Source of the DNA: an uncultured Hyphomicrobiales bacterium
GTDB lineage: Bacteria; Pseudomonadota; Alphaproteobacteria; Rhizobiales; Beijerinckiaceae
Length of the DNA stretch: 6,948 nt
NCBI GenBank assembly: GCA_903918155.1
Contig: CAIXDD010000224.1
Coordinates: 1-6,948 of the forward strand
Reading direction: 5' to 3'
Shown: positions 6,501 to 6,948 of the stretch, piece after piece
How positions within the stretch are numbered: the first letter of the stretch is position 1
Layout of the letters: every line of letters begins with the position of its first letter
Notes under the pieces: model-generated
Seen by the model: the letters and a program-made list of their open reading frames with translations, nothing else
Databases searched by the model: none
What the model was told of the DNA's origin: nothing
Position numbers and translations under genes: made by a program

Positions 6501-6532
6501 AAGCCGCCGGACGCCCGCTCCGGCGGCTTTTT
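6501..6532 (+). terminator. Strong rho-independent terminator of the UbiD-family transcript
   Basis: AAGCCGCCGGA (6501-6511) pairs perfectly with TCCGGCGGCTT (6519-6529), giving an 11-bp stem with a 7-base loop, followed directly by a run of five T (6528-6532). This is a textbook intrinsic terminator on the plus strand and should end the transcript containing the UbiD-family gene, about 90 bp after its stop codon. It lies only about 10 bp before the first plausible comF start, so comF is unlikely to be expressed by simple read-through. Confidence 0.88.
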
Positions 6533-6542
6533 CGCGGGCCTT

Positions 6543-6556
6543 ATGCTGCGCAGCAT
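6543..6556. repeat. Palindrome 1: ATGCTGCGCAGCAT at the comF start
   Basis: This is a perfect 14-bp palindrome. It contains the first candidate start codon of comF (6543) and overlaps the second (6555). Its 12-bp core TGCTGCGCAGCA (6544-6555) recurs exactly at 6590-6601. Confidence 0.6.
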
Positions 6557-6948
6557 GGCGCGCAGCAAAATACGCGGCGTATTGCGCGATGCTGCGCAGC
6601 AAGTCATTGACGTCCTTTATCCTCCCTCCTGTCCCGCCTGCCATGCTGCAGTGCAGCAAAACGGTTTTTTATGCGCTCCCTGCTGGGCCCGCATGCCGCT
6701 CATCGAGCGGCCCTATTGCGAGCGCGCGGGCACGCCCTTCGCGCAGGATCTGGGACCGGGGCTGATCTCCCCGCAGGCGCTGGCCGACCCGCCGGTCTGG
6801 AGCCGCGCCCGCGCCGTGGCGATCTATCAGGACGGGCCGGCGCGCCGGCTGGTCCATGCGCTCAAATACGGCGACCGGATGGACATGGCCGGCCCCATGG
6901 GCCTGTGGATGGCCCGCGCCGGGGCGGAGCTTCTGGCGGAGGCGGACC
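6543..6948 (+). CDS. comF: ComF family protein (amidophosphoribosyltransferase-like), C-terminus cut by window edge
   Basis: The visible part is 135 complete codons and continues beyond the right edge. Near the N-terminus is the ComF zinc-finger-like unit: YPPSCPAC (26-33) and CAPC (44-47), four Cys, followed by a further Cys in RPYCERAGTPF (56-66). Next comes the family's SRARAVAIYQDGPARRLVHALKYGDR (87-112), leading into the phosphoribosyltransferase-like domain; its PRPP-binding motif would lie outside the window. ComF proteins are needed for DNA uptake in naturally competent bacteria, but homologues are widespread in non-competent ones, where their role is unclear. The start is uncertain. 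In-frame ATGs occur at 6450, 6543 and 6555, none with a good ribosome site. 6450 is disfavoured because the intrinsic terminator at 6501-6532 would fall inside the gene. 6543 is used here. The frame is the same as the upstream UbiD-family gene, with its TGA at 6408 as the preceding stop. Confidence 0.85.
   Translation, partial: MLRSMARSKIRGVLRDAAQQVIDVLYPPSCPACHAAVQQNGFLCAPCWARMPLIERPYCERAGTPFAQDLGPGLISPQALADPPVWSRARAVAIYQDGPARRLVHALKYGDRMDMAGPMGLWMARAGAELLAEAD
6569..6583. repeat. Palindrome 2: AATACGC-G-GCGTATT inside the comF 5' region
   Basis: This is a perfect 7-bp inverted repeat with a single central base, lying between the two copies of TGCTGCGCAGCA. It encodes part of the variable N-terminal segment of ComF (KIRGVL). 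It could be a regulator site if comF actually starts further downstream. Confidence 0.5.
6590..6601. repeat. Palindrome 3: second copy of TGCTGCGCAGCA
   Basis: This is an exact second copy of the 12-bp palindrome at 6544-6555, 46 bp downstream start to start. It lies just before the conserved ComF sequence begins (VIDVLYPP). Confidence 0.6.
6644..6658. repeat. Palindrome 4: TGCTGCA-G-TGCAGCA in comF, followed by a T-run
   Basis: This is a 7-bp perfect inverted repeat with one central base, sharing the TGCTGC/GCAGCA ends of the other two elements. It is followed by AAACGG and then six T (6665-6670). On DNA this resembles a hairpin plus U-tract, but a one-base loop is too tight and part of the stem would open. 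It lies in the zinc-finger coding region between the two Cys pairs. Confidence 0.5.

Noticed and set aside
4824..6659. 611-aa open frame on the minus strand opposite the UbiD-family gene
   Set aside because: It mirrors a well-supported gene with intact catalytic motifs. Its translation is His/Arg/Ala/Gly-rich with no recognisable domain, as expected antisense to GC-rich codons.

Overview
The window is GC-rich DNA of alphaproteobacterial character, most likely Hyphomicrobiales (Rhizobiales). The basis is gene content and order: cobT, cobS and a short J-domain gene on one strand, with a divergent bolA-family gene, is an arrangement I know from rhizobia and relatives. Genus cannot be set from the sequence. 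Six genes are supported. Two of them, cobT and comF, run off the window edges.

Left half, minus strand (1-3064): transcription would run from a 200-aa J-domain protein, through cobS, to cobT, which is cut by the left edge. CobS (AAA+ ATPase) and CobT (von Willebrand A type partner) form the chaperone-like motor of the aerobic cobaltochelatase. That enzyme inserts cobalt into hydrogenobyrinic acid a,c-diamide during vitamin B12 synthesis. The large CobN subunit is not in the window.

Middle (3065-3290): a divergent intergenic region lies between the J-domain gene and bolA. It holds a weak sigma70-like promoter with an interrupted palindrome in its spacer, a 10-bp direct repeat and a small AT-rich palindrome.

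Right half, plus strand: a BolA-family protein (Fe-S/redox partner of monothiol glutaredoxins) comes first. It is followed by a secreted solute-binding protein of the TctC/Bug (tripartite tricarboxylate transporter) family, then a UbiD-family prenylated-FMN decarboxylase with its catalytic residues intact. The last two may form an uptake and decarboxylation pair for a carboxylic, possibly aromatic, acid. Neither the TctA/TctB membrane partners nor the UbiX cofactor enzyme are nearby. A strong rho-independent terminator follows the UbiD gene. Only about 10 bp later a ComF-family gene begins, entering the right edge. Its first 120 bp carry an unusual cluster of short perfect palindromes built on TGCTGC/GCAGCA.

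Most of the window is ordinary chromosomal coding DNA. No mobile element, CRISPR array, tRNA or rRNA was seen. The features most worth a second look are the palindrome cluster and terminator at the comF start, the orphan binding protein plus UbiD pair, and the cysteine-rich N-terminus of the J-domain protein.
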